This document shows positions 35,637-45,049 of a DNA stretch of 64,000 nt, one piece after another; within the stretch, counting starts at the first letter, position 1; every line of letters starts with the position of its first letter. The notes beneath the pieces were generated by a model that made no database searches, was not told the DNA's origin, and saw only the letters and a program-made list of their open reading frames with translations. The position numbers were made by a program, and so were the translations under genes. The DNA lies in the NCBI RefSeq assembly GCF_045055655.1, contig NZ_JBANFI010000002.1:1-64000 (forward strand), in the 5' to 3' direction. Source of the DNA: Marinospirillum alkalitolerans. GTDB taxonomy: Bacteria > Pseudomonadota > Gammaproteobacteria > Pseudomonadales > Halomonadaceae.

Positions 35637-37799
35637 ATGTTATTTGACTTACTCACCTCACGTCGGGCGAGCCGACTTGGTTTACTGACCCTTCCGTTCC
35701 TATTCAGCCTGCCTGTTGTTGCACAGGATAACGGCCAAGAGCTGGACACACTGATCATTCGAGAGCGTCAATTATCGGCAGATTCCGAACAGCGCGATAG
35801 CTATGCCGCAGGGGCCAGCACAACAGCCACCAGCCTCCCGCTGTCGATCAAGGACACGCCTCAGGCCGTGAGTGTAATTACCCACCAGCAGATCCGCGAT
35901 CAAGCCTTGGGCACCAGCGGCGAAATTCTGCATCAGGCTCCAGGCATCTCGATGAACCGTAATGACAGCAACCGCTTCAACTACTCTGCGCGGGGCTACT
36001 CAATCAGCACCTATCAGTTCGATGGACTGCTGACGCCGATTCAGAGCTATTGGAACTTTGGGGATACAGACTGGGATAGCGCCATCTATGATCGGATCGA
36101 AGTCATCCGTGGTGCCACTGGCTTGTTGACAGGAACAGGCGATCCTTCTGCCAGTGTCAACTACATCCGCAAAAAGCCTCTGCCTGAATTCACGGCGCGG
36201 GTCAGTGGTGATCTGGGACGCTGGGATCAACGACGTGGTGTGGTGGATGTCTCAACACCACTGGATAGCGCAGGAAGAACCGCTGTACGTTTCATTGCGG
36301 TACACGATGAGCGCGACACCCATGTCGACAATATGAGCCACAATAAATCCACCTACTATGCCGTGCTCAATTCACAGCTGACACCCCAGACCAACCTGAG
36401 CTTGGGCGTGGAATATCAACATAATCAGACTGATGGTGCGGGCGCTGGTTTTCCCATGTTCTATGCCGATGGCAGCCGAACCGATTTTGGTCGTTCTGCA
36501 TCGAATAACACCGACTGGTCTGTTTTCTACAATGAAACCACCCGTGCTTTCATCGATCTCCATCACTTTCTTGCCAATGATTGGCAACTCAGGGCCGCCT
36601 ATAGCTATGACGAGGGCAACTATGGCCTGACCTACCTCTTTCGCAGTGGCTTTCCTGATCGCAATACAGGTGAAGGCATGTCGGCCTATTTCGCCGATTA
36701 CCGAGGCGATCGCAGCCGTCAGGATGTCCACTTCACCGCACAGGGACCCTTCGCCTTTCTCGGACGCGAACATGAAGCCGCCTTCGGGTTGGTACGGATG
36801 CAGGACAAGCTCGACATGCGTCTCGCCACACCAGCAGGCGCGGCACCCAGCATCGGGGCTTACCGAGATGGCCAAGGTCAAGCGGTTGCAGAGCCAGAAT
36901 GGGGCGTACGCGCCAGCGTGGATGACAGTGAGTTAGTACAAAGTGGTGCCTATGGGGTGGCTAGGTTTTCACTGACCGACCCCTTGCATCTGATCATCGG
37001 TGCACGCCTCACCCACTGGGATCTGGATCAGGTCTACTTTGGTGATGCGCGCCAATACTCCTATAACGGCGAAATAACGCCTTATGCGGGTCTGATTTAC
37101 GACTTTAATCCAGCCTTGAGTGGTTATGCGAGCTATACCGAAATCTTCCAAACGCAAAATCTGCGCTCCACAGACGGCTCTCTTTTAGACCCCATCACTG
37201 GCCGCAACTATGAAGTGGGACTCAAAGCAACCTTGGCCGATCAGCTGGACATGAGTGTGGCTCTTTTCCGCAGCACCCAAGATGGCCTCGGCCAGGCGAT
37301 CCCAGGTGAAACAGTGAACGGCCGACCAGACACCCAAGCCTATCGTGCCACTCACGGTGCAACAGTCGCCGGTTTTGAAGCCGAGCTGACAGGTCGCCTC
37401 GCGCCTGGCTGGAACATGAATGCCAGCTTCACACTGGCCAATCCAACCAGCGCAGATGGCCGTCGTATGAATACCAGCCATCCTCGTCAGCAAGCCAAGC
37501 TGTTTACCAGCTACCAGTTTGACGGTGACTGGCGCGCCCTACGCCTCGGGGGTGGGATGAACTGGCAGAGCGGCATCTACCGAGATACGCGTGGGCCTGC
37601 TGGCACAACGCGCGTCACTCAAGGCAGCTATGCTGTGGTGGATCTGATGGCGCGTTATGATTTCACGCCAGACTTCAGTATGCAGATGAACCTGAACAAC
37701 CTGCTGGACAAGGAATACTATGATCAGGTTGGGTTTTATAGCCAAGCCTGGTGGGGCACACCGCGCAACCTCCGCGTGTCGTTCAGCTATCAGTTCTAG
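35637..37799 (+). CDS. TonB-dependent siderophore receptor
   Basis: 720 aa outer-membrane receptor. The signal peptide ends near LPVVAQ; the plug begins with KDTPQAVSVIT and contains VIRGATGLLTGTGDPSASVN and YIRKKP, the FhuE/FpvA-like siderophore receptor pattern. The barrel ends with LRVSFSYQF, a terminal aromatic as expected. No N-terminal STN signalling domain fits in this length, so regulation is more likely through Fur and the AraC gene than a sigma/anti-sigma system. ATG at 35637 has GGAG upstream. Confidence 0.94.
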   Translation: MLFDLLTSRRASRLGLLTLPFLFSLPVVAQDNGQELDTLIIRERQLSADSEQRDSYAAGASTTATSLPLSIKDTPQAVSVITHQQIRDQALGTSGEILHQAPGISMNRNDSNRFNYSARGYSISTYQFDGLLTPIQSYWNFGDTDWDSAIYDRIEVIRGATGLLTGTGDPSASVNYIRKKPLPEFTARVSGDLGRWDQRRGVVDVSTPLDSAGRTAVRFIAVHDERDTHVDNMSHNKSTYYAVLNSQLTPQTNLSLGVEYQHNQTDGAGAGFPMFYADGSRTDFGRSASNNTDWSVFYNETTRAFIDLHHFLANDWQLRAAYSYDEGNYGLTYLFRSGFPDRNTGEGMSAYFADYRGDRSRQDVHFTAQGPFAFLGREHEAAFGLVRMQDKLDMRLATPAGAAPSIGAYRDGQGQAVAEPEWGVRASVDDSELVQSGAYGVARFSLTDPLHLIIGARLTHWDLDQVYFGDARQYSYNGEITPYAGLIYDFNPALSGYASYTEIFQTQNLRSTDGSLLDPITGRNYEVGLKATLADQLDMSVALFRSTQDGLGQAIPGETVNGRPDTQAYRATHGATVAGFEAELTGRLAPGWNMNASFTLANPTSADGRRMNTSHPRQQAKLFTSYQFDGDWRALRLGGGMNWQSGIYRDTRGPAGTTRVTQGSYAVVDLMARYDFTPDFSMQMNLNNLLDKEYYDQVGFYSQAWWGTPRNLRVSFSYQF

Positions 37800-37825
37800 C
37801 CAAGCTCACCCAACCTTACCCAACC

Positions 37826-38842
37826 TTACCAGCCCAGCACGCGACGCCTTAGCGGACGCAGAGCAAAGAAGACTAAGCACAACAAGGCGATGGCTTCTAA
37901 CCAAAGGGGCAGCAGTTCCTGGGCTGAGCTCAGCGACTGCACCCCATCCCAGCCCGCCCGATTCAGCAGCAGATCAAACCCCCAGCCCAGCGCCACACTG
38001 ATCGCCAGCACACCCAGCCCATACATACCCAGACCGGCCCAGCCCAACTCACGTTTTAAAATCGCCAGAGTCGCCAGACTGGTCACAGGGCCAGCCAGCA
38101 AAAAGACCAGTACCGCTCCCGGAGAAAGGCCGGCCACCAGCAAGGCCGCCGCAATCGGTGTCGCGGCAGCAGCACAGATATAAAGCGGAATACCGATCAA
38201 GGCCATCAACACCAGCACCCAAAGACCCTGGCCCTGATCGGCCAACAAGGCAGGTGGCAACCAGGTCATCAAGACACCCGCTAACAAAAGACCAGCAAAC
38301 ATCCAGCCACTGATATCGTCCAAAAGATTACTCCATGCATAGCGCAAGCCAGTCTGTGTTTGACGCCAGGATGACCTAGGCGCAGCCTCTTGTTCCTCAG
38401 CATGACCAGCACAGCAGGTCGCCGCCTGCACCCTAGGCTGCTGCTCTGAAGTCCAGCTAACTAAGCGCCCAGTGAGAATCGCGGTGGTGATCGCACCAAT
38501 CACGCGCGCCAGTGCAAAAACCGGCCCCAGCAACGCATAGGACAGCAGCAACGAATCGATACCGACACTTGGTGTGCTGACCATAAAAGCGGTGGTGGGT
38601 CCACGACCGGCTCCACCTCGATGCAAGGCCAGTGCCGTAGGAATCGCACCGCAGGAGCACAGGGGCAAGGGTAGGCCAATCAAGGCAGCCCGGCCCAAAC
38701 TCAGCCATCCCTGCCCTCCGAGCCAGCGCTTTAACGCTGTTTCAGGCAACCAGGCTTTAATCAAACCAGCCAGCACCAGGCCAAGACATAACCAAGGTGC
38801 TGCGGTCAAAGCAACAGCAAGTAAAGACAGTAGCAAAGACAT
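37826..38842 (-). CDS. SO_0444-type Cu/Zn efflux permease
   Basis: 338 aa from the ATG at 38842, which has GAGGAG upstream. Polytopic YraQ/DUF318-like permease with LPLPLCSCGAIPTA near residue 60 and a metal-binding CCAGH linker in the middle; the second half repeats the fold. Family members export Cu or Zn. It is divergent from a MerR regulator and has a MerR-type promoter, so it is probably metal-induced. Confidence 0.87.
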   Translation of the reverse strand: MSLLLSLLAVALTAAPWLCLGLVLAGLIKAWLPETALKRWLGGQGWLSLGRAALIGLPLPLCSCGAIPTALALHRGGAGRGPTTAFMVSTPSVGIDSLLLSYALLGPVFALARVIGAITTAILTGRLVSWTSEQQPRVQAATCCAGHAEEQEAAPRSSWRQTQTGLRYAWSNLLDDISGWMFAGLLLAGVLMTWLPPALLADQGQGLWVLVLMALIGIPLYICAAAATPIAAALLVAGLSPGAVLVFLLAGPVTSLATLAILKRELGWAGLGMYGLGVLAISVALGWGFDLLLNRAGWDGVQSLSSAQELLPLWLEAIALLCLVFFALRPLRRRVLGW

Positions 38843-38879
38843 CGTCTTCTCCTCATTGTGGGAAGGATTCGTGCCTGCT

Positions 38880-38910
38880 AGTCTCCACCCTGTCATCGTT
38901 ACAAGGTCAA
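38880..38910 (-). promoter_or_regulatory. MerR-type promoter/operator for the metal permease
   Basis: On the minus strand: -35 TTGACC (38910-38905), a 19 bp spacer and -10 GAGACT (38885-38880). The spacer holds a dyad ACCTTG/CAGGGT (plus-strand 38902-38907 and 38887-38892). The overlong 19 bp spacer with a central dyad is the hallmark of promoters that MerR-family activators untwist. Confidence 0.8.
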
Positions 38911-38913
38911 GCT

Positions 38914-39378
38914 ATGAAAAAGACTTATTTGATTGGCGAAGTCGCACAACTGACGGGCTGCTCAGCCGAGAGCATTCGCCACTATGAAAAGAAAGGCTTA
39001 CTGAAAACGACACAGCGTGCCGCACAGGGTTATCGCCTCTATGATCAGGCGGCCTTGGAGCGCATTTATTTTATCCGCCATGGCCGCCATCTGGGTCTGG
39101 ATTTGAGCAGCATCGGCGATCTGCTCAACTTGGCAGATCAACCTGATCAGGACTGTCATCTTGCGGATGAGATCGCCCGCCACCATTTACAGGAACTGGA
39201 GCAGCGTATTGCTGCGTTGGAATCCTTGGCTGCTGAGCTGCGCCAAATGACGCGCCAATGCTCAGGCGTCAAGGCCGCAGAGTGCCGTATTATTCAAGCG
39301 CTCTTTGATCACCGCCCAGCCTGTGCTGAGCTGCACGCACCTTATCGCAACAAGAGCGCCGAGATAGAGAACCTCTGA
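38914..39378 (+). CDS. MerR-family metal-responsive regulator
   Basis: 154 aa from the ATG at 38914. The N-terminal winged helix begins YLIGEVAQLTGCSAESIRHYEKKGLL, followed by the dimerisation helix and a cysteine-containing tail (QCSG, AECRI, RPAC) suited to Cd, Pb, Zn or Cu sensing. It is divergent from the permease with the operator between them, the classical autoregulated layout. Confidence 0.9.
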   Translation: MKKTYLIGEVAQLTGCSAESIRHYEKKGLLKTTQRAAQGYRLYDQAALERIYFIRHGRHLGLDLSSIGDLLNLADQPDQDCHLADEIARHHLQELEQRIAALESLAAELRQMTRQCSGVKAAECRIIQALFDHRPACAELHAPYRNKSAEIENL

Positions 39379-39507
39379 TTAACGTCATGAGCGCAGATCA
39401 GGTCAGGCGAAATTGGACGAAAAAGCACAGTTGACAGCAAATCAATGCGCATTTTGCGGCCAATTTCAACGCAGCATCACCCAGCGCAATCGTTAATCAA
39501 AGGTTTC

Positions 39508-39792
39508 TTAACGATCATTATGACCCAGCGAACGCTCTGGCCAGAGCTGATCACGGACTCTTTGTTTGAGCTGCTTGGCTTCTGGGAAGCCACCTTCTGC
39601 TTTGCGTTCCCAGATCACCTGCTCATCACAGAGAATCAGAAAAGTGCCCCCTGTGGCAGGCTCTAAAGTAACGCCACCTAGGTCATCCGCAAAGGTTGAT
39701 AACAGCTCCTGCGCCAGCCAAGCCGCACGCAAAAGCCACTGACATTGCGTGCAATAACGTATCGTAATCTGAGATTTGTGTACTGAAGTCAT
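39508..39792 (-). CDS. SelT/SelW/SelH family (Rdx-type) protein
   Basis: 94 aa thioredoxin-like protein of unknown redox role. The active site is C14-TQ-C17 in RYCTQCQWLLRA, a Cys-Cys version without selenocysteine; the GGTFLILCDEQVIWERK block and GFPEAKQLKQRVRD helix match the family. Monocistronic or with the downstream-facing lipoprotein gene. Confidence 0.88.
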   Translation of the reverse strand: MTSVHKSQITIRYCTQCQWLLRAAWLAQELLSTFADDLGGVTLEPATGGTFLILCDEQVIWERKAEGGFPEAKQLKQRVRDQLWPERSLGHNDR

Positions 39793-39807
39793 TTCACCAG
39801 CTCTGAA

Positions 39808-40383
39808 TTAGTGAGGACGTGAAAAAGAGTGACGCCGAGGAAAACTGCACTCCAACTGCCCCTCCAGCAAGCCATTCACCTGCACAACTTGACTCAAACC
39901 GCGAGCAAAGAGGCGTTCGCTGCCTGCCAATTGGGTGCAATGACGATCATACCATTCACATAAGCGGACATTGAGACCATCAAAACTGACCTGAACCTGC
40001 TGACTGCGTGTTGGACGATCTGTCTGCACCAAAGTGATACGCCTTGCTGGTTCATCACGGTGGATGGCAAATGCCACATCCTTCACTGAGTGCCATTCAC
40101 GTCTGGCCATCCGTGCCTGGGCTTGAGTCAAACGACACTCCACCACTTCACCATAGGCGGCATTGTGGCGCAATGCAGCACGCTCTTGCTCGGCCTGCTG
40201 TTGTTGACGCTGACGCTCTTCTCTCACGCGACGCCGCTCAGCATCTATCGCCGCCTGCTCTTCTCGCGCCTGTTGCTGCTCAGCGGGAGTCATGGCCTCC
40301 CACTCAGCGGTGGATAAACCCAGAGGGTGTATCGCGCAGCCAGAAAGCAAAATCAGCAGCAGTAGAAAAACAGACAAGCGCAT
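39808..40383 (-). CDS. Uncharacterised lipoprotein
   Basis: 191 aa. Signal LLLLILLSGC with Cys16 as the lipidated residue, then a highly charged Gln/Glu/Arg-rich helix (residues 40-75, probably coiled coil) and a small C-terminal domain with three cysteines (EVVEC, LCEWY, LECSF and HCTQL). I do not recognise the family. It is transcribed toward the SelW-like gene 15 bp away, so they may be co-transcribed. Confidence 0.75.
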   Translation of the reverse strand: MRLSVFLLLLILLSGCAIHPLGLSTAEWEAMTPAEQQQAREEQAAIDAERRRVREERQRQQQQAEQERAALRHNAAYGEVVECRLTQAQARMARREWHSVKDVAFAIHRDEPARRITLVQTDRPTRSQQVQVSFDGLNVRLCEWYDRHCTQLAGSERLFARGLSQVVQVNGLLEGQLECSFPRRHSFSRPH

Positions 40384-40543
40384 TCTTTCTTCTCCTATAC
40401 TCGGCTTCTTTTTGCCCCTTCAAGGACAAAGCGGCCCCCCACTTTAACAGAGGACCTCACCAAGGGTCTTGTCTCGACAAGCTGGGGTGCTTGCAGATAA
40501 AAAAATAAATCCGCTAGGTACGATACAGCGAAATGGCTGGCCC
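40384..40543. other. Intergenic region
   Basis: 160 bp between two minus-strand genes. A short AT-rich stretch and a small CTTGTC/GACAAG dyad (40468-40481) are the only structures; no gene or clear terminator is visible. Confidence 0.35.
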
Positions 40544-41089
40544 TTAAAAACCTGACTCCTTGAGCTCGGCAGCTCCAGAGATGCCCGTCGCTACCTGTGT
40601 AGTGCTGAGTTGAGGCGGCATAAGAGGCGGTGAGAACCACTGCACCATGACCATCCCCACCAGCACCAGTATGACCCCTAGCATGCGCCCTATGCTTATC
40701 TCCCTGACAGGTAAATTCAACCAGCCGTGATAGTCCAACAGCAGTGAAGTGATCAATTGCCCTGCGATAACACACACAATGAAGCTCGTCGCTCCGAAAC
40801 GAGGTACCAGTATTAGCGCAGACGAAATGTAGATGACTCCTGCCACACCGCCCAGCCACGCCCAAACCGGTAGGTTCTTGATGGCTCCTAAGGCAGGTAG
40901 AGGTGCCTGTATGGCCAGCAAGATGGGGATGACGACCAGCATACTGACAAGCAGCGAGACCAGTGTTGCCCAAAGGGGATGGCCTAAGACTCGGCCCAAC
41001 TCAGCGTTACTGCCAGCTTGAAAAGGCACCAAGGCCCCGGCGATCACTGCCACAGCCGCAAGTGCCACGAGAATGAAAGATGAATTCAT
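40544..41089 (-). CDS. DMT-family transporter (DUF606/YdcZ-like)
   Basis: 181 aa with about five hydrophobic helices; start FILVALAAVAVIAGALVPFQAGSNAELG and WAWLGGVAGVIYISS are DUF606/YdcZ-type blocks. The family moves small molecules but substrates are mostly unknown. The C-terminal 25 residues are polar and non-family. Divergent from a LysR gene that may control it. Confidence 0.85.
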   Translation of the reverse strand: MNSSFILVALAAVAVIAGALVPFQAGSNAELGRVLGHPLWATLVSLLVSMLVVIPILLAIQAPLPALGAIKNLPVWAWLGGVAGVIYISSALILVPRFGATSFIVCVIAGQLITSLLLDYHGWLNLPVREISIGRMLGVILVLVGMVMVQWFSPPLMPPQLSTTQVATGISGAAELKESGF

Positions 41090-41143
41090 GACAAAACTCC
41101 TGATGCATAGTAAAGAGCCTTGTATCTTGTATAATCCATATTA

Positions 41144-41157
41144 AGAATTGAAATTCT
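41144..41157. promoter_or_regulatory. Short palindrome in the divergent LysR/DMT region
   Basis: AGAATT-GA-AATTCT is a perfect dyad 27 bp before the LysR ATG, next to a perfect TATAAT (41130-41135). It is a plausible LysR-type operator, but an AT-rich dyad of this length can be chance. Confidence 0.4.
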
Positions 41158-41183
41158 ATTTTTTATATTTGAATATTCGTAGC

Positions 41184-42104
41184 ATGAATAATCTAAGACG
41201 TATCGATCTCAACTTACTGGTTACCTTGCACGCACTACTGGTGGAAAAACACGTGTCGCGGGCGGCACAGCGCTTACATAAAAGCCAACCAGCCGTCAGC
41301 CATTCGCTCGCCAGTTTGCGAGCCATCTTTGACGACCCCCTGCTGGTACGACGAACAGGCAAGCTGGAGCTCACTGCCCGCGCCAATGAATTGCTACCGC
41401 TCTTAACAGAAGCGCTGCATCAGCTCGGTGCGCTCATTGATCTGCCTGCTTTCGACGCCTCCCAGGCAAAACGGGTATTTCGACTTGCCATGTCAGACTA
41501 TGGGGCCAGCGTGGTGCTTCCTGGTTTGGTTCGGCGATTGCGTTCAGACGCTCCAGGGATGGATCTGCAAGTTTCTCAAGGCAGCCGTGCCGCGATGTTG
41601 GCAGGTGTCCATGATGGGGAGATCGATATGGCGTTTGGCGTGTTTCAGGCACCTCTTTCGGATGAGTTACGCACCCATACGCTCTTCATCGAGCACTTCG
41701 TCTGCGCTGCAGATAAAAACACCCTGCCCCAAACGGGCCATCTTGAGAAAACAGAGTGGCTCTCGCGTCCCCACGTACTGGTCGCCATGCAGAGTGGCGA
41801 AAACAATGAGATAGAAAACGCGCTGCAGCGAGAAGGTGTCAACCGTCGGGTTGCAATGACTCTGCCTCATTGGGGCGTGGCCAGTCGTGTGGTAGCCAAC
41901 ACAGATTTGATCTTGACGGCTGCTCGGCGCAGCTTCGATCTATTTCAGGAGGACTCACCGCTGCAACTCTTCGCGCCGCCCTACCCGATTGATCCTTTTG
42001 CGTTCAACATGGTGTGGCACCAGCGGAGGGAGAGCGACGCCGGTCACAACTGGCTGAGGCAAAGGATCATTGAGATGCTTCGGGCACAAGGTGAGGATGA
42101 ATAA
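41184..42104 (+). CDS. LysR-family transcriptional regulator
   Basis: 306 aa from the ATG at 41184. The N-terminal winged HTH is typical (LNLLVTLHALLVEKHVSRAA, KSQPAVSHSLASLR, FDDPLLVR), followed by the periplasmic-binding-like effector domain. NodD/SyrM-type PBP2 region by overall look. Divergent from the DMT transporter gene; likely its regulator. Confidence 0.92.
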   Translation: MNNLRRIDLNLLVTLHALLVEKHVSRAAQRLHKSQPAVSHSLASLRAIFDDPLLVRRTGKLELTARANELLPLLTEALHQLGALIDLPAFDASQAKRVFRLAMSDYGASVVLPGLVRRLRSDAPGMDLQVSQGSRAAMLAGVHDGEIDMAFGVFQAPLSDELRTHTLFIEHFVCAADKNTLPQTGHLEKTEWLSRPHVLVAMQSGENNEIENALQREGVNRRVAMTLPHWGVASRVVANTDLILTAARRSFDLFQEDSPLQLFAPPYPIDPFAFNMVWHQRRESDAGHNWLRQRIIEMLRAQGEDE

Positions 42105-42239
42105 ATCAACAAAGCAGTATCAATCTCAAAGACCGTCTTGGCAGCTTGAACTAAGACACATCATGAGCATGCTTCACTCCTTAAGTCCACGTTCTTCGCT
42201 AGCAATTACATCTAATGCTGCCCCTAAGCTAACAAAAAC

Positions 42240-43763
42240 TTAAGCCATTTCCTCGCTGGCCGTGTAAACAGCCTCCTTGAGCGGCCAAATCCCCAGAGTA
42301 TGTAAAAAGCCTTTCAACATAATGGCATAGATCAACATCATCGGCAGACCGGCAACTACACACAGTGATTTAATGGTCTCTATGCCGCCGCCTGCTAAAA
42401 ATACACTGAGACTGATCAAACCAATGGCCGCCGCCCAAAGTAGCTTCACTCGATTATCCGGATCGCCATTCAGTTCAAGTTGATTGGTGGTTAACATCGC
42501 CGTGGCGACACTGGCGCTCGACATGGTGGTCAACATTAAGAAAAATTGGATGATTAAAAACAAACCGAGGATCCAGCCACCGCCGGGTAAAGTTTTGATC
42601 AAAGCGACCACAGCGTAGGTTAATCCCCCCTCCGCCATCCACGCTTGAACGGGTAAGCCGCCTAACATTTGCGCCCATACTGCATAACCACCGAAGATAG
42701 AGATGAAAAATGCGCAGCCTAAAGCGCCCATCGAAAGGGTATAAAGGATCACCTCTTGAATAGTACGACCGCGTGAAATACGGGTGATAAAGAGCCCCAT
42801 CATGATCAAATACGCGTAATACCAAAACCAGTAGTATTGCGTCCAACCTTCAGCAAAGCCACTTTGCTGAACCGGATCGGTCCACAAAGACATTCTAAAA
42901 AAGCTATCTAGCATCACGCCTAATGAATCAGTAAAATTATTAATGATAAAAGCAGGCTGAGTGACCAGCAGAACAAACAGCGCAAACACAATCGCCAAGG
43001 TCACTGTCCAGTTTGAAATTTGATTAATGCCTTGATTAAAGCCCACTAACATCACTGCGACTAATGAGCTAACAAACAACGCAATAATGATCCCTTGAAG
43101 ACCAAGACTGTTATTGATCGCCAATAAATCGGCAACCCCAGTACTCACCAGCGTCACGGTTAACGCTAATGAGCTAGCAAAAGCAGCCAGCGTGCCAAAA
43201 ATCGACAACAGATCAATACTTTTGCTGACCAGCGGATGATTGCCGACCACGGATGAACATAGACTCGACACTTTTAAAGTGCGCCTTTTCTGCACATAAA
43301 AAGCATAGGCAAAAGGAATCGCGGGGAAACAGTAAATTGCCCAGCCAGTGATCCCCCAATGGAAAATCGAATAGGTCACAGCCCAAGCCGCGGCTGGGTA
43401 ACTATTCGCCTCAGCAAATAACGGCGGCGATTGTAGGTAATACATCGGCTCACCAATCGCCCAGTAAATCAAGGATGCGCCAACACCAGCGGTGAATATC
43501 ATCCCACCATAAGAAAAATTGCTGTATTCGGTTTTTTCGTCACCCAGACGGATTTGGCCATGTTTGGAAAAGGCGAGCCAAAGTAAAAAGCCGACTAACG
43601 CCAAACTGGCTAGTTGCACCAACCAGCCAAACCAATGACTGACCCACGCCATCGCTTGTCCGGCCATGACTTGTGAGTTGGCAGGATAAAGGGCTGAAAC
43701 GGTCAGTAATACCAATACCAAAATAATCGCCGGGAAAGCTAAGCCATAGTTAAGATTTTTCAA
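42240..43763 (-). CDS. BCCT-family transporter
   Basis: 507 aa, polytopic, sodium- or proton-coupled uptake of a betaine-like zwitterion. Family blocks: IYWAIGEPMYYLQSPP, the GxxxGxxW-type region, and the Trp-box region WTQYYWFWYYAYLI with FITRISRGRTIQEV. The Trp box is Tyr-rich compared with the usual WWxxW form, so the substrate may differ. The best start is TTG at 43763: GGAGG lies eight bases upstream and overlaps the preceding gene by 14 bp. The next in-frame ATG would cut off the first helix. Confidence 0.85.
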   Translation of the reverse strand: MKNLNYGLAFPAIILVLVLLTVSALYPANSQVMAGQAMAWVSHWFGWLVQLASLALVGFLLWLAFSKHGQIRLGDEKTEYSNFSYGGMIFTAGVGASLIYWAIGEPMYYLQSPPLFAEANSYPAAAWAVTYSIFHWGITGWAIYCFPAIPFAYAFYVQKRRTLKVSSLCSSVVGNHPLVSKSIDLLSIFGTLAAFASSLALTVTLVSTGVADLLAINNSLGLQGIIIALFVSSLVAVMLVGFNQGINQISNWTVTLAIVFALFVLLVTQPAFIINNFTDSLGVMLDSFFRMSLWTDPVQQSGFAEGWTQYYWFWYYAYLIMMGLFITRISRGRTIQEVILYTLSMGALGCAFFISIFGGYAVWAQMLGGLPVQAWMAEGGLTYAVVALIKTLPGGGWILGLFLIIQFFLMLTTMSSASVATAMLTTNQLELNGDPDNRVKLLWAAAIGLISLSVFLAGGGIETIKSLCVVAGLPMMLIYAIMLKGFLHTLGIWPLKEAVYTASEEMA

Positions 43764-44649
43764 GCGCCTGCCTCCAATCCTGTAAAGCACGAATATGGGT
43801 TGGGGTAATACCGCAGCAGCCACCAATCACGGTTGCGCCTAGTTCATACCACTGCTTGGCAAACTCAACATAATCTTGTGCGCTGAACTCACGCATCGCC
43901 TGAACGGTTTGATTAGCCGCATGTTGCGCTTTAATCGGCGCAAAGCTATTGGCATACACTCCAATCTCGATACCGGTTTGATCTCCATTCAACGCATTTT
44001 TCGCTTGCGAAATAGCATCCGCCATCACTTCAGGTACTGAACAGTTAAATAACATCCCTGCCCCTCCTGCCACAGCAACTTGCTGAGCCGCATCCGATAC
44101 CGACTCTCCAGAACGCAGCAGCGCCACATCACTATCATCTTGCAAAGTAAACGAGTAATAACAAGGCTTACTTGATTGCCCTAAGACCTGCTGAATCATG
44201 CTCAACTCTTCTAAGCTGGAAATGGTTTCGGCAATCCAGATATCCACGTAAGGATCTTGCGCCGCATACAGGGTTTGGGTGATCGCTTGCGCTGGTTGCG
44301 CTTGAAACAGATCGGGGCGATAGCTGCCCATTGCTGGCGGAATTGAGCCTGCTACCTGTACGGCATGTGACGCTTGCTGTGCAACCTCAGCAGCAATCTG
44401 CGCCGCTAAACGGGCCAATCTTGCGCCATCGCTGTGATACAGTGTTTCACCTAAATGAAAAGGCACACAGGCATAACTATTGACGGTAATGATCTCAGCA
44501 CCGGCTTCAATAAAACTCTGATGCGCTAAACGGACATGATCTGGCGATTCAATCAGTGCTTGGGCGCTCCATAACGGCTGTGAAAACGGCGCGCCTATGC
44601 GTTTTAATTCCCGGCCCATACCGCCATCAAGAAGGGTCAATCTGCTCAT
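43750..44649 (-). CDS. Homocysteine S-methyltransferase family protein
   Basis: 299 aa. MmuM/BHMT-type fold that transfers a methyl from a methylated donor (S-methylmethionine, betaine or DMSP) to homocysteine. Seen: LLDGGMGRELKRIG at the start, FNCS (first zinc Cys) and the GGCCG double-Cys zinc motif near residue 275. Overlaps the BCCT transporter start by 14 bp, so uptake and demethylation are probably coupled. The donor cannot be read from sequence. Confidence 0.88.
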   Translation of the reverse strand: MSRLTLLDGGMGRELKRIGAPFSQPLWSAQALIESPDHVRLAHQSFIEAGAEIITVNSYACVPFHLGETLYHSDGARLARLAAQIAAEVAQQASHAVQVAGSIPPAMGSYRPDLFQAQPAQAITQTLYAAQDPYVDIWIAETISSLEELSMIQQVLGQSSKPCYYSFTLQDDSDVALLRSGESVSDAAQQVAVAGGAGMLFNCSVPEVMADAISQAKNALNGDQTGIEIGVYANSFAPIKAQHAANQTVQAMREFSAQDYVEFAKQWYELGATVIGGCCGITPTHIRALQDWRQALEKS

Positions 44650-45049
44650 GGTGTTCCTGCTTACCTCAATAAAAATCTAAATAAAGAGTGCAGCTATTGA
44701 AACATGCCGTGAGCGGTGCATGGGTGACTTTGGCTCACGCTAAAGATGAATGAAATGCAAGCCAGTGCTACATCAAAAAACATCATCACCCTAGGAAGCC
44801 TCTGCTTGTTACTCCTCAATCAATCCGAGGGCATCCAGCCCTTCTCCCTCTCCTCCTGCTATCTGGCGCTGCCTTAGCACCAGATAGCAGCATCCAGCAT
44901 CTGTGCGTCAAATAGCCGCGCCTTCTGCGCTCTGCTTAAATAGTCTGGCACAACACAGCCGTAGCCTCTTTCTATAACACCCAAGAGCGAGCCTCTGCAG
45001 TAACACAACAGGGCGCGACTCTTGATACAAAACGCCAAGGGAAACGTTG
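44650..45049. other. Divergent intergenic region with hairpin
   Basis: 400 bp between the methyltransferase and aspartase genes, which diverge. A TATAAC (44973-44978) is the only -10-like element I can propose for aspA. A perfect 11 bp inverted repeat is at 44856-44890. No gene or known RNA family was recognised. Confidence 0.45.
44856..44890. repeat. Perfect 11 bp inverted repeat
   Basis: CTGCTATCTGG (44856-44866) and CCAGATAGCAG (44880-44890) with a 13 base loop, about 160 bp upstream of aspA. No T-run; function unknown. Confidence 0.7.

Noticed and set aside
37803..37830. Tandem repeat CCCAACCTTA after the receptor gene
   Set aside because: Only two copies; no terminator structure, so probably incidental.
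40044..40508. Open frame opposite the lipoprotein gene
   Set aside because: Antisense to a gene with a clear lipobox; no family signal.
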